Positions 47,685-56,843 of a stretch of DNA of 64,000 bases are shown here, piece after piece. The position numbers and the translations under genes were made by a program. The notes under the pieces were generated by a model that worked only from the letters and a program-made list of their open reading frames with translations, made no database searches and was not told where the DNA came from. Positions within the stretch are counted from its first letter, which is position 1; each line of letters begins with the position of its first letter. This DNA is from Poriferisodalis sp965221945 (GTDB taxonomy: Bacteria > Actinomycetota > Acidimicrobiia > Acidimicrobiales > Poriferisodalaceae), in NCBI RefSeq assembly GCF_965221945.1, contig NZ_OZ244925.1, positions 1,302,001 through 1,366,000 of the forward strand. The letters are read 5' to 3'.

Positions 47685-49052
47685 TCACAGCGATTCGATC
47701 AGCTTGTCGACGCGTTCGTCGTGGGAACGGAACGGGTCTTTGCACAAGACGGTTCGCTGAGCCTGGTCGTTGAGCTTCAGGTGCACCCAGTCGACGGTGT
47801 AGTCCCGGCGACGGGCCTTGGCCTCGCGGACGAACGCCCCCCTCAGGCGCGCCCTGGTCGTCTGCGGGGCCTCCTCAGTGGCTCGGCGGACGTCGGCGTC
47901 ATCGAGAACTCGCTCGATGAGTCCCCGTCGCTGCATCAGATAGAAGACGCCGCGCGTCGAATGGACATGGTGGTACTGCAGGTCCAGCAGTGCGATGTGG
48001 GGGTCGTCGAAGCCAACTTCGGCGCGGTCGGCGTAGCTGGTGAGCAGTTTGTGCTTGATGACCCAGTCCACCTCGCGGTCGAGCAGCAGCGGATCGTCAC
48101 CGATCACCGTCATGGCGTGCTCCCACATACCCAACGCCCGCGATTCTTCTGCAGTGAGGTCGTTCGTCTCGGCAAAACGCAGTGCCCGCTCGAGATACTC
48201 CGATTGGATGTCGAAGGCGCTCACTTCACGCCCGTTGGCGAGGCGCACCTTGCGACGGCAGGTGATGTCGTGGCTGATCTCGCGGATCGCACGGATCGGG
48301 TTCTCGAGCGTCATGTCCCGCAGCACCACCGCCGGGTCTTCGAGCATGCGCAGCATCAGCGCAGCGGCACCGATCTTGAGGAATGACGTGTATTCGCTCA
48401 TGTTCGAGTCGCCGACAATGACATGCAAGCGTCGAAAGCGCTCGGCGTCGGCGTGCGGCTCGTCACGAGTGTTGATGATCGGGCGGCTGCGCGTGGTCGC
48501 GCTCGACACGCTCTCCCAGATGTGCTCGGCGCGCTGGGTGATGCAGTACCGGGCGCCCTTGGCGGTGTTGAGCACCTTGCCCGCACCGACGTAGATCTGG
48601 CGGGTCACGAGGAACGGAATCAGCACCTCGGCGTAGTTCGAGAAGTCATCCGCGCGGCTGGTCAGGTAGTTCTCGTGGCACCCGTAACTGTTCCCGGCCG
48701 AGTCGGTGTTGTTCTTGAACAGGAAAATCGTGCCGTTGAAGGCTTCCTCGGCCAGCCGCTCGGTCGCGCTGGCGACGAGCTGTTCGAGGATGCGCTCGCC
48801 CGCGCGGTCGTGGCACACCACGTCATAGACGGAGTCGCACTCGGGTGTGGCGTACTCGGGATGGCTGCCGACGTCGAGATACAGGCGCGCCCCGTTCGCG
48901 AGGAACACATTGCTGGATCGCCCCCACGAGACAACCCTGCGAAACAGGTAGCGCGCCACTTCGTCGGGGCTGAGCCGACGCTGCCCTCGCAGCGTGCACG
49001 TCACCCCGTACTCGTTCTCGAGACCCATGATGCGCCGCTGCACGGCGCTCAC
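47685..49052 (-). CDS. pafA: Pup--protein ligase
   Basis: ATP-dependent ligase joining the C-terminal Glu of Pup to substrate lysines. 455 residues in the glutamine-synthetase-like fold. RRIMGLENEYGVTC places the ATP/Mg Glu residues near the N-terminus, with SHPEYATPECDSV, LFKNNTDSAGNSYGCHENYL, INTRDEPHADAERFRRLHVIVGDSNMSE and DWVIKHKLL following. It starts 12 bases after prcA. A slightly shorter start at MGLENEYG is possible. Confidence 0.96.
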   Translation of the reverse strand: MSAVQRRIMGLENEYGVTCTLRGQRRLSPDEVARYLFRRVVSWGRSSNVFLANGARLYLDVGSHPEYATPECDSVYDVVCHDRAGERILEQLVASATERLAEEAFNGTIFLFKNNTDSAGNSYGCHENYLTSRADDFSNYAEVLIPFLVTRQIYVGAGKVLNTAKGARYCITQRAEHIWESVSSATTRSRPIINTRDEPHADAERFRRLHVIVGDSNMSEYTSFLKIGAAALMLRMLEDPAVVLRDMTLENPIRAIREISHDITCRRKVRLANGREVSAFDIQSEYLERALRFAETNDLTAEESRALGMWEHAMTVIGDDPLLLDREVDWVIKHKLLTSYADRAEVGFDDPHIALLDLQYHHVHSTRGVFYLMQRRGLIERVLDDADVRRATEEAPQTTRARLRGAFVREAKARRRDYTVDWVHLKLNDQAQRTVLCKDPFRSHDERVDKLIESL

Positions 49053-49064
49053 CGTAGTTCCGAT

Positions 49065-49805
49065 CTAGGAATCTTCCTGCTCAGAACCATCCTGGGGCTG
49101 TTCTGCATCGTCGCCGAGGGCAACTTCCACCTCGGCATCGTCCAGGCGCCGGAAGCAACGCCGACGATGGGTGCCATCGGGCACGATCGCCTCAAGCAGT
49201 GCCACTTCGAGATCCGCTGCAAACACCTCGCGTTCAGGACCTGCCAGCGCTCCTCGAGCCAACCCGATGGCGGCGTCGGCATCGAGTTCGCGGTCGTAGC
49301 CCTCCGCGACCCGCTCGCGAACTGCATCGGCATCGCCTCCGATACAGCAATAGGCCTCCTCGTCCATGACGGTCCCGTCGTACTGGATCCGGTAGAGCTG
49401 GTTGGCCTCGTCGCCGATCCCCACTTCGACCACCACGATCTCAACTTCAAGCGGCTTGAGCTCGTGAGTGAAGAACTGCCCCAGCATCTGCGCGTACTGG
49501 TTGGCAAGGCTGCGGGCCTCGACGTCCGAGCGCGAGTACTGGTAGCCCTTCAGCTCGGCGTGGCGAACTCCGGCGACGCGCAGCTGATCGAACTCGATGT
49601 ACCGGCCTACACCGCCGAATGCGATCCGATCATAAATTTCGGACACCTTGCGGAGCGTCGCGCTGGCGTTCTCGGCCACCAGCGCAATGCCACGGTCGTA
49701 TTCCAGCGTCACCAGCGAGCGACCCCGGGCGATGCCCTTGCGGGCATAATCCGCCCGATCCTGCATGAGCTGTTCGGGGCTGACGTACAGCCCGGGCATG
49801 CTCAT
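49065..49805 (-). CDS. prcA: 20S proteasome alpha subunit
   Basis: Structural outer-ring subunit that gates the 20S core and docks the ATPase ring. 246 residues, starting MSMPGLYVSPEQLMQDRADYARKGIARG, the typical actinobacterial gate peptide. GIALVAENAS, KVSEIYDRIAFGGVG and ARSLANQYAQMLGQFFTHE are conserved core elements. The C-terminus is acidic and disordered. The start overlaps the prcB stop as ATGA. Confidence 0.96.
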   Translation of the reverse strand: MSMPGLYVSPEQLMQDRADYARKGIARGRSLVTLEYDRGIALVAENASATLRKVSEIYDRIAFGGVGRYIEFDQLRVAGVRHAELKGYQYSRSDVEARSLANQYAQMLGQFFTHELKPLEVEIVVVEVGIGDEANQLYRIQYDGTVMDEEAYCCIGGDADAVRERVAEGYDRELDADAAIGLARGALAGPEREVFAADLEVALLEAIVPDGTHRRRCFRRLDDAEVEVALGDDAEQPQDGSEQEDS

Positions 49806-50656
49806 CGCGGTGCCTCGCCTGGATTGGCGTTTGCCGCTCCCCCGCTTGTGCCACCAGTGAGATCAGCTTGCAGTTCTGCGAAGACCGCCCCTGAGTCGGC
49901 ATCGCTCAGCTGGCGGAAGCCACTGGGACCGATTGCAGCAAGCACCGGGTAGATGCCGCGCACCGGATCGGGCCCTCCGGTGGCACTGTCGGAATCAGCC
50001 GCATGCCACAAGGCCTGAACGCTCAGCGCCAGTGCATCGGGCTCGCTCAAGTCGTCACGGAAGCCGAGCTTCAGCACTGTCCCCGCGTGCAGGCTTCCCG
50101 AGCCGGCCGTGGCGTAGTCCTGTTCCTCGTAACGGCCTCCGGTCACGTCGTACTGGAACAGCCTGCCGCGCCCATCGCTGGGGTCGTAGCCGGCGAAGAT
50201 CGGCACCACTGGGAGGCCGCGCATCGCTTGGGGCAGGTGTGCTCTGAGCATTTCCGCCAGCTGGTTCGCCTTGCCTTCCAGACTCAGCGGCTTGCCTTCG
50301 ATCTTCTCGTAATACTCCAGCTGCAGCTGGAAGAGGCGGACCATCTGCACCGCCGGGCCCGCAGCGCCGGCAATGGCCACCGCCGAATAGGAATCAGCGG
50401 GAAACACCTTGCGCATGTCGCGATGGCTGATGAGATGACCGCTGGTGGCGCGCCGGTCGCCTGCCACCACCACACCGGTGGCGCTGCGCACTGCGAGCAC
50501 GGTGGTGGCGTGGGACCCCTCGAAGGACCCGAAGCCGCCCTCAGCGGCAGAGACCGGGGCGAACCCGGCGAACGGTTCGCTGCCGGTGCGTCGCAGCAGT
50601 TCGAGGAAGCTCGCCCCTGGATCTTCTCCTGGGGCGAAGAACGGCATGGGAGTCAC
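49802..50656 (-). CDS. prcB: 20S proteasome beta subunit
   Basis: Catalytic N-terminal-nucleophile subunit. 284 residues with a roughly 50-residue propeptide. The mature chain should start at Thr51 in SHATTVLAVRSATGVVVAGDRRAT; the Lys/Asp partners are in GVVVAGDRRATSGHLI and MRKVFPADSY. The residue before the Thr is Ala rather than the usual Gly. The C-terminal 25 residues are Gly/Ala-rich. GTG 50656 overlaps the pup stop (GTGA); ATG 50647 is an alternative. Confidence 0.95.
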   Translation of the reverse strand: MTPMPFFAPGEDPGASFLELLRRTGSEPFAGFAPVSAAEGGFGSFEGSHATTVLAVRSATGVVVAGDRRATSGHLISHRDMRKVFPADSYSAVAIAGAAGPAVQMVRLFQLQLEYYEKIEGKPLSLEGKANQLAEMLRAHLPQAMRGLPVVPIFAGYDPSDGRGRLFQYDVTGGRYEEQDYATAGSGSLHAGTVLKLGFRDDLSEPDALALSVQALWHAADSDSATGGPDPVRGIYPVLAAIGPSGFRQLSDADSGAVFAELQADLTGGTSGGAANANPGEAPR

Positions 50657-50844
50657 TCGCCGCCCTTCTGCACGTAGTTCTTCACGAATTCCTCGGCGTT
50701 GGTCTCGAGCACGTCGTCGATCTCGTCGAGCAGGTCGTCGAGCTCCGCCTTGAGCTCGGTCGCCCCTTCGGCCGATGCGCCCTCGGGCGCGGTGCTCTCA
50801 GTCTCCCTCGGAGCCGATCGTCGCATCTGGGAGCGTTCTGCCAT
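50653..50844 (-). CDS. pup: Prokaryotic ubiquitin-like protein Pup, Glu-terminated
   Basis: 63-residue protein tag. Disordered N-terminal half (MAERSQMRRSAPRETES), then the helical ATPase-binding region (ATELKAELDDLLDEIDDVLE) and the conserved end FVKNYVQKGGE. It ends in GGE, the ligation-ready form, not GGQ, so no deamidation is needed. ATG 50844 has GGAGGAAG upstream. It lies between dop and prcB, as in other actinobacteria. Confidence 0.97.
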   Translation of the reverse strand: MAERSQMRRSAPRETESTAPEGASAEGATELKAELDDLLDEIDDVLETNAEEFVKNYVQKGGE

Positions 50845-50941
50845 CTCGGGCTTCCTCCGGTTTCGATTGCCTGGGTCTCGAATGCGTGGACGTTCCGATT
50901 GCCGCCTGCGGATGCGCCGAGTCTGCCTTCTTGGTGGCCGG

Positions 50942-52450
50942 CTAGTTGCCCAGCCGGCGCAGCAACTCGGCTGCGTCGCGGCATTCGTCCAACAAGTTAC
51001 CCACGTGGTTCCGGGTTCCTCGCAGCGGTTCCAGCATCGGCACTCGACGCAGTGGATCCGTCCCGATGTCGAAGACCATCGAGTCCCAGTTCGCCGCGAC
51101 GATCTCGTCCCCGAATTTTTCGAGGCAGCGGCCTCGGAAGTATGCACGTGTCGTCGAAGGCGGCACTGAGACTGCTTCATTGACTTCGTCGTCAGTGGTG
51201 ATCCGTTCAAGACCGACGCGTCGCGCCAGCGACTTGGACGGCCGCAGGTCGTGATATTGCAGGTCCAATGCGGCCAGCTTCGGATCATCCCAATCGAGGT
51301 CGTGCCGCTGTGCGAAACCCTGGTACAGACGCAGCTTGGCAACCCAGTCCAACTGTGTCGCAAGGCTCATTGGATCAGACTCGAGTACGCCGAGCACCGA
51401 TTCCCAACGATCCAGGATGTCGTTGCCGATGTCGTCACCGCCGACTGCCTCCAATCCCTGGCTTTGAGCGTATTTGCGGGCCAGATCCAAGTACTCCCAC
51501 TGGATCTCGATGGCCCGTATGTGTCGGCCGTCGACAAGTTCGATCAATCCCGACAGGGAGGTGTCGAAGCTCACCTGGCGCAGTGCTGCAACCGGCACGA
51601 GAGGCGTCAGCGGCTCGGACATGAAGTCGTCGTCGATCATCGCCAGCACCAGTGATGTCGTGCCCAGCTTGAGGTATGTCTGGACCTCGCTCATGTTGGC
51701 GTCGCCGATGATCACGTGCAGGCGTCGGTACTTGCGCGTATCCGCATGGGGCTCGTCGCGGGTGTTGACGATCGGCCGCTTGAGCGTGGTCTCTAGCCCG
51801 ACTTCCTCCTCGAAGAAGTCAGCACGTTGGCTGATCTGGAATGGCCTGTCCCCAAATGGGGTCGGGGACCGGTCACCCATCGGCACTTCCATGCCCAGCT
51901 TGCCGGCCCCGCAGAAAATCTGGCGGGTCACGAAGAAGGGCAAGATGTACGTCACGATGCGGCCGAAGGGAACGTCGCGGTCCAGCAGGTAATTCTCGTG
52001 GCAGCCGTAGCTGTTGCCTTTGCCGTCGCTGTTGTTCTTGTGGATTACCAGTTCCTCGCCGTCAGGCAGGAGGTTGTTCGCAGCCTCCATGGAGCGGATC
52101 AGGATTTCCTCAGCGGCCCGGTCGTAGATGACGCACTGGCGTGCGTCCGAGCACTCCGGTGTCGACAGTTCCGGGTGCGCGTGGTCGACGTAGTAGCGAG
52201 CGCCGTTGGTCAACACAGCGTTGACGAGATGCGTCTCGATCTCGGGCGCGAGGGCATCGAACTCGTTGAAGCCCCTCGCATCGGTGCCCGGCTGCTCGTC
52301 CTCGAAGTCCCAGCTGACGCGCTGGCACAGGAATCCGTTGACGTAGGCGTTGATGATCATCGACGACGCCGCTACCGGATTCGAGTCGCCGTTGCAGCGA
52401 TGGATAATGCCGAACTCGGTCTCGATGCCAACGACCTTGTGAACCGCCAC
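50942..52450 (-). CDS. dop: Depupylase / Pup deamidase homologue
   Basis: 502 residues, a PafA paralogue in the glutamine-synthetase-like fold. VVGIETEFGI at the N-terminus, STPECSDARQC, VIHKNNSDGKGNSYGCHENYLLD, NTRDEPHADTRKYRRLHVIIGDANMSE. The region following VSWDFEDEQPGTDARG corresponds to the Dop loop that distinguishes Dop from PafA. Because Pup here ends in Glu, the main role is probably removal of Pup from substrates. Confidence 0.95.
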   Translation of the reverse strand: MAVHKVVGIETEFGIIHRCNGDSNPVAASSMIINAYVNGFLCQRVSWDFEDEQPGTDARGFNEFDALAPEIETHLVNAVLTNGARYYVDHAHPELSTPECSDARQCVIYDRAAEEILIRSMEAANNLLPDGEELVIHKNNSDGKGNSYGCHENYLLDRDVPFGRIVTYILPFFVTRQIFCGAGKLGMEVPMGDRSPTPFGDRPFQISQRADFFEEEVGLETTLKRPIVNTRDEPHADTRKYRRLHVIIGDANMSEVQTYLKLGTTSLVLAMIDDDFMSEPLTPLVPVAALRQVSFDTSLSGLIELVDGRHIRAIEIQWEYLDLARKYAQSQGLEAVGGDDIGNDILDRWESVLGVLESDPMSLATQLDWVAKLRLYQGFAQRHDLDWDDPKLAALDLQYHDLRPSKSLARRVGLERITTDDEVNEAVSVPPSTTRAYFRGRCLEKFGDEIVAANWDSMVFDIGTDPLRRVPMLEPLRGTRNHVGNLLDECRDAAELLRRLGN

Positions 52451-52529
52451 CGCCCCGGACCCTAGCTGTCAGGCCCGCGAACAGGACAAACGGGACTCAC
52501 CCGCACGGCGCCCGCGGGAGCCTCAGCAC

Positions 52530-54293
52530 TCAGAGGTATTGGCTGGTCTGGACCCGCTCGATCGCCCGGCCGCCCAGTGCATCGCTGTCGTCGGGGTCGA
52601 CGAGCGTGCGGATGAACACGATCCGCTCGCCCTTCTTGCCAGAGATCTTGGCCCAGTCGTCCGGGTTCGTCGTGTTGGGCAGGTCTTCGTGTTCGCGGAA
52701 CTCCTGACGGATCGAGCCCATGAGATCGTCGAGACGGATGCCGCTGCTGCCGGTTGCGAGCGACCGCTTGATGGCGTTCTTCTTAGCCCGGCGCACGATG
52801 TTTTCGATCATCGCCCCGGATGCAAAGTCCTTGAAGTACATGACTTCCTTGTCGCCGTTCTGGTAGGTGACTTCCAAGAAGCGATTGAAGTCGTCGGGGC
52901 GGTACATCTCGTCGACCGTGCGCTCGGTCATGATCCGAACGGCCTTGTGGGGGTCTCCGCCGCCGATATCGGCCACCTCCATCGGGTCGATCGGCAACTT
53001 CGGCGTGAGGTAGGTGCTGAAGATGGAGAGCGCCGCCTGCTCGTCAGGTCGGTTGATCTTGATCTTCACGTCGAGGCGACCGGGACGCAGGATCGCCGGA
53101 TCGATGAGGTCTTCACGGTTCGAGGCGCCGATCACAATGACATTGCGCAGGCCCTCAACGCCATCGATCTCCGCAAGCAACTGCGGCACCACTGTGGACT
53201 CCATGTCGGAGCTGATGCCGCTGCCGCGGGTGCGGAACAACGACTCCATCTCGTCGAAGAACACGATCACCGGCCAACCCTCGGAGGCCTTCTCTCTGGC
53301 CCGTTCGAAGATGCGCCGGATCTGTCGCTCGGTCTCGCCCACGTACTTGTTCAAAAGCTCGGGGCCCTTGATGTTGATGAAGAAGCTGCGCGCGCCCTGC
53401 TGGCCGGAGACCTCGCCGACCTTGGCGGCAAGGGAGTTGGCCACTGCCTTGGCAATCAGGGTCTTCCCGCAGCCGGGCGGGCCATACAACAAGATGCCCT
53501 TGGGTGCCGGCAGGTCGTAGGTGCGGAACAAGTCCTGGTGCAAGTACGGCAGTTCGACCGCATCAGTGATCAGCTCGATCTGGGTATCGAGCCCGCCGAT
53601 GTCGTCATAGGTGACGTCAGGCACCTCCTCGAGCAGCAGATCGTCCACCTCGGGCCGAGGCAGGCGTTCCAGCACGATGTTGGAGCGCACGTCGAGCAGC
53701 AGGTTGTCGCCCGACCGCAGCGGCTGACCTCGCAGGTCGCCCGCCAACTCCACGATGCGTTCCTCGTCGGCGCGGCCAGTGACCAGGGCACGGAAACCGT
53801 CTTCGAGTACCTCATTCAGCGTGACGACTTCACCGGAGATCTCGGGCCCACGCGCCAGCACGATGTTGTAGGACTCGTTGAGAACGACTTCGCTGCCCTC
53901 GACCAGTTCAGTCTCGGCCAGGTCCGGGTGCAGGGCGACTCGCATCTTGCGACCGCTCGCGTGCACGTCAGCCGTGCCGTCGTCGTTGCGGGACAAGAAC
54001 GTTCCGTACGCCGAGGGCGGTTGGGTCAGCTTGTCGACCTCTTCGCGCAGCGCCGCGATGTGCTCGCGTGCCTCGCGCAGGGTGTAGGTCAGCTTTTCGT
54101 TCTGTGAGACCGCCGCCGACAGTTGCCCCTTCGCTTCGAGCAAACGCTCCTCGAGGGTGCTGACGCGCGCAGGCGTGTCGGCCAGTTTGCGTCGGAGCAG
54201 AGCGACCTCTTCCTCGAGCGCGCGCAGGCGACTGCGGAGGACCCCCGCATCGGCTGCGCTGCTGCGCTGAGGTTCGGATTCGCTCTGGTCCAT
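52530..54293 (-). CDS. mpa: Proteasome-associated ATPase (Mpa/ARC)
   Basis: Hexameric AAA unfoldase recruiting pupylated proteins. 587 residues: N-terminal coiled coil (about 15-95, LRSRLRALEEEVALLRRKL), two OB domains (about 95-240), AAA domain with Walker A GPPGCGKTLIAKA, the KYVGETERQIRRIF pore/sensor segment, Walker B VIVFFDEMESLF and DPAILRPGRLDVKIKI. The chain ends in QYL, the C-terminal proteasome-docking motif of the family. It lies 79 bp upstream of dop. Confidence 0.97.
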   Translation of the reverse strand: MDQSESEPQRSSAADAGVLRSRLRALEEEVALLRRKLADTPARVSTLEERLLEAKGQLSAAVSQNEKLTYTLREAREHIAALREEVDKLTQPPSAYGTFLSRNDDGTADVHASGRKMRVALHPDLAETELVEGSEVVLNESYNIVLARGPEISGEVVTLNEVLEDGFRALVTGRADEERIVELAGDLRGQPLRSGDNLLLDVRSNIVLERLPRPEVDDLLLEEVPDVTYDDIGGLDTQIELITDAVELPYLHQDLFRTYDLPAPKGILLYGPPGCGKTLIAKAVANSLAAKVGEVSGQQGARSFFINIKGPELLNKYVGETERQIRRIFERAREKASEGWPVIVFFDEMESLFRTRGSGISSDMESTVVPQLLAEIDGVEGLRNVIVIGASNREDLIDPAILRPGRLDVKIKINRPDEQAALSIFSTYLTPKLPIDPMEVADIGGGDPHKAVRIMTERTVDEMYRPDDFNRFLEVTYQNGDKEVMYFKDFASGAMIENIVRRAKKNAIKRSLATGSSGIRLDDLMGSIRQEFREHEDLPNTTNPDDWAKISGKKGERIVFIRTLVDPDDSDALGGRAIERVQTSQYL

Positions 54294-54468
54294 GCGCGGC
54301 TGACACTACCCGCGCACTACTGTGAAGACGTGACGCGCAGTATGGATGGCCGACGGGCCGCGGCGGGAGCGCTCGCGGGTGCCGTGCGGTACGTGCGCCG
54401 ACTCGGTAGATTTCATTAGTGGCGCGGGCTCGCCTATCGGGCCGTCGCGGAGGAAGGGTCGCTACACG

Positions 54469-54702
54469 ATGAAGGTCTGGATCGATCAGGATCTGTGCAC
54501 CGGTGACGGGCTCTGCGAAGAGATCGCACCTGATGTATTCACACTGCTCGACGACGGCTTGGCCTACGTGAAGGAAGGCGACAAGGTCTTCGCCGAACCG
54601 GGCGGTGTCGAAGGTCTCGCCGAGTTTTCCGACTCCCAGCTCGACGCCGTGATCGAATCCGCCGAAGAGTGCCCCGGGGAGTGCATCTTCATTGAGGCGT
54701 AA
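54469..54702 (+). CDS. Small ferredoxin
   Basis: 77 residues starting MKVWIDQDLCTGDGLCEEIAPDVF. Cys ligands are in CTGDGLC and ECPGECIF; the CxxxxxC...C arrangement with an acidic CxxDGxC spacing fits the single-cluster [3Fe-4S]/[4Fe-4S] ferredoxins that often serve cytochromes P450. ATG 54469 follows GGAGGAAGGG. It diverges from mpa. No P450 or reductase is adjacent, so its partner is unknown. Its last codons and stop lie inside a 36-bp tandem repeat. Confidence 0.88.
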   Translation: MKVWIDQDLCTGDGLCEEIAPDVFTLLDDGLAYVKEGDKVFAEPGGVEGLAEFSDSQLDAVIESAEECPGECIFIEA

Positions 54703-54780
54703 GCCGAGATGAAGCAAGAAGCGCAGATTGAGGCGTAAGCCGAGATGAGGAAAACGCCGCAGATCGAGGCGTAAGCCTCG
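54691..54780 (+). repeat. 36-bp tandem repeat over the ferredoxin stop codon, ending in a hairpin
   Basis: Two full copies (54691-54726, 54727-54762) and a partial third (54763-54780), each beginning ATtGAGGCGTAAGCC. Copy 1 supplies the last residues and stop of the ferredoxin. The partial copy ends in a perfect hairpin CGAGGCGTAAGCCTCG (54765-54780), just before the stop of the converging protease gene; it could act as a terminator for both. Confidence 0.9.
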
Positions 54781-55689
54781 TTACCCGCCGCCGCATTCGC
54801 CGTTGGGGACTTCGCTGAGGTCTCCAGGTCTCGCCCTGATCACAGTGCGGCCAAGGGTGTCCACTCGGGCATCGACCCCCGCCGAGACGAGGAACCCCAC
54901 CAACTCAGCCCGGCTGAGAGCGAATCCGATCTCCGAGGGGCCTCGCACCGTGCCGAATGCCACACCGACAACGTTTCCCCCCTGATCGACCAACGGAGCG
55001 CCGGACTGTCCGGTTCGGATGTCGGCAGCAACCACGTACACGCTTCTAGCAGTCCCGTCACCCCACAGCCCGGTTGCGCTCACGTAGTGCTCGATGCGTG
55101 CTGGTGAGGCCACGACCCCTCCGCCTTCGGGGTATCCGAGCACCACCCCCGATGCGCCCAGCCGTGCCTGATCGATGCCGAGTGGCGGCACCGCGGCGTC
55201 GATCAGCAGCAATGCCAGGTCTCGTCCCTCCTCGTAGCCCACCACGACCGCTGGGTACGTGCTCGGATCAGTGGCACCCCTCGGGGACCATTCGATCTCG
55301 ATGGCAGATGCCCCTGCAATCACATGGGCAGCACCCACCAGGACCCCCGGCGCGACGGCGAACGCCGTGCCGTTCGACACTGGCCCGCAGCCTCTCGCCC
55401 GCACGGCAACAACTCCCCGAGCCGCCGCGGCGAGCACATCGTCGTCGACCGGCGATGATGCCGGCGGAGCGCCCAGCCACAACGGTCCCTCGCTGCTCTC
55501 GATCCGAGCAACCGGTTGGACCAGGGACCCTTCCCGTCCGGCATCGTCGGGTTCTCGAGCGCAGCCTCCCACTGGGGCAGCCAGCAGAGCTGCGCACAGC
55601 GTCCGCGTTAGCCACGCTGCGGCGCGTTGGGGTGTTCGTGCCTGGCGCCGGGGTTCGGTTCGTGTGCGGGAGGCGATGGGGCGCGTCAC
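54781..55689 (-). CDS. Trypsin-fold serine protease, probable lipoprotein
   Basis: 302 residues. A basic leader and hydrophobic segment LCAALLAAPVGGC form a lipobox-like end, so the protein is probably anchored outside the membrane. The S1C-like domain has catalytic His in GAAHVIAG, Asp in GRDLALLLID and Ser in TGQSGAPLVD. No PDZ domain follows. It resembles MarP/HtrA-like extracellular proteases. The GTG start overlaps the trmI stop (GTGA). Confidence 0.85.
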   Translation of the reverse strand: MTRPIASRTRTEPRRQARTPQRAAAWLTRTLCAALLAAPVGGCAREPDDAGREGSLVQPVARIESSEGPLWLGAPPASSPVDDDVLAAAARGVVAVRARGCGPVSNGTAFAVAPGVLVGAAHVIAGASAIEIEWSPRGATDPSTYPAVVVGYEEGRDLALLLIDAAVPPLGIDQARLGASGVVLGYPEGGGVVASPARIEHYVSATGLWGDGTARSVYVVAADIRTGQSGAPLVDQGGNVVGVAFGTVRGPSEIGFALSRAELVGFLVSAGVDARVDTLGRTVIRARPGDLSEVPNGECGGG

Positions 55690-56564
55690 TCCTCGATCAA
55701 TCGGGCGTGTGTCAAGAAACCGGTGTGGGCAACCATGCGATGGTCAGGTCGTACCGAGGCCCCCTGCACGTGCCAGCTGCGATGCAGCACCTCGATGGTC
55801 TCGACGAACGCCCATGGACCGTCGTCAAGCGTTCGGCGAAGTTGTTGCACCTGGGTCACCGACGGGTTGTAGGCGACGAGGATTCCGCCAAGCCGCAGCC
55901 GACCGGGCAGATGCACCGCCACCCGCCAAGGCTCAGGGATGTCCAGGACTGCCCGGTCGTACTGGGCGCTGCCAGAGCCCGGGGCACGAGCTTGGGAACT
56001 GGAACCAAGTCGAGGGGGATCGACTGATTCGTAGGCGTCGCGCAGTTGAACGTCGTAGCGGTCGAGCGCCTCTGACCCCTCTGCACTCGCCACATTGACC
56101 GCAGCCCGTTCGGCGAAATCGTCCCGCAACTCGTAGCCGGTGACGATTGCACCCGCGCGAAGCAGGGTCGCCGACAGCGCACCCGAGCCCACACCGGTTT
56201 CGAACACCTGCATGCCCGCTCCAAGATCGGCCAACATCCAGATGGCGCCAAGATCCTTGGGATAGATGACTTGGGCCCCGCGCGGCATCTTCAACACTCT
56301 GTCGGCGAGCGTCGGTCGCATGGCTATGAACCGGGCTCCCGAGCCACTGCGATATTGCGAGCCCTCGGGCGATCCGATGATCTCGTCGTGAGACACCACT
56401 CCGGCGTGGGTGTGAAACTCGCCGCCTTCGCTGAGCGACACGAGGTATCGCCGCTGGCGACTATCGATCATGAGCACGGTCTCACCCGGTCGCAGCTCGC
56501 CCCCTCGCTGTTCGCCGGCGTCGTCGCGCGCCGTGTGCTCGGGCGCGGCTTCGGAGTGGCTCAC
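55686..56564 (-). CDS. trmI: tRNA (adenine-58-N1)-methyltransferase
   Basis: SAM-dependent formation of m1A58 in the T-loop of tRNAs. 292 residues: an N-terminal beta domain, then the Rossmann fold with QVFETGVGSGALSATLLRAG (motif I), GYELRDDFAERAAVNV and DRAVLDIPEP (the conserved DxPxP-type active-site motif). QVIYPKDLGAIW is typical of TrmI. A short Ser/Gly-rich insert (LGSSSQARAPGSGS) is unusual. The proximity to the proteasome genes is standard for actinobacteria. Confidence 0.93.
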   Translation of the reverse strand: MSHSEAAPEHTARDDAGEQRGGELRPGETVLMIDSRQRRYLVSLSEGGEFHTHAGVVSHDEIIGSPEGSQYRSGSGARFIAMRPTLADRVLKMPRGAQVIYPKDLGAIWMLADLGAGMQVFETGVGSGALSATLLRAGAIVTGYELRDDFAERAAVNVASAEGSEALDRYDVQLRDAYESVDPPRLGSSSQARAPGSGSAQYDRAVLDIPEPWRVAVHLPGRLRLGGILVAYNPSVTQVQQLRRTLDDGPWAFVETIEVLHRSWHVQGASVRPDHRMVAHTGFLTHARLIEE

Positions 56565-56812
56565 ATCTGATCCGCCGACGAATTGTCCTCGCCGTAGCTG
56601 CGTGTGGTGTGCCGGATCGCGAGTTCTTCACCCGGCGCCAGCTCGCCGCTGAACACCACCTCGCGCTTGCGCCTCGATATTCGCACGAGCAGCCGGAGCC
56701 CACTGACGACGATCGCCGCTGCCAGCCACTTGCCGTTGCCCGACCGCGCTCGCCGCCACAGGACATCCATGGTCCGAGCCTTCAGCCCTCCGATGCGTCG
56801 CTTTGCTGCCAT
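56561..56812 (-). CDS. Small membrane protein of unknown function
   Basis: 83 residues starting MAAKRRIGGLKARTMDVLWRR. A central hydrophobic helix WLAAAIVVSGLRLLVRI is flanked by strongly basic segments; the C-terminal part REVVFSGELAPGEELAIRH is more polar. Its stop overlaps the trmI start as ATGA. I recognise no family. Confidence 0.65.
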   Translation of the reverse strand: MAAKRRIGGLKARTMDVLWRRARSGNGKWLAAAIVVSGLRLLVRISRRKREVVFSGELAPGEELAIRHTTRSYGEDNSSADQM

Positions 56813-56843
56813 GTTCACGCCCACCGCATGTCGTGAACCCGGA

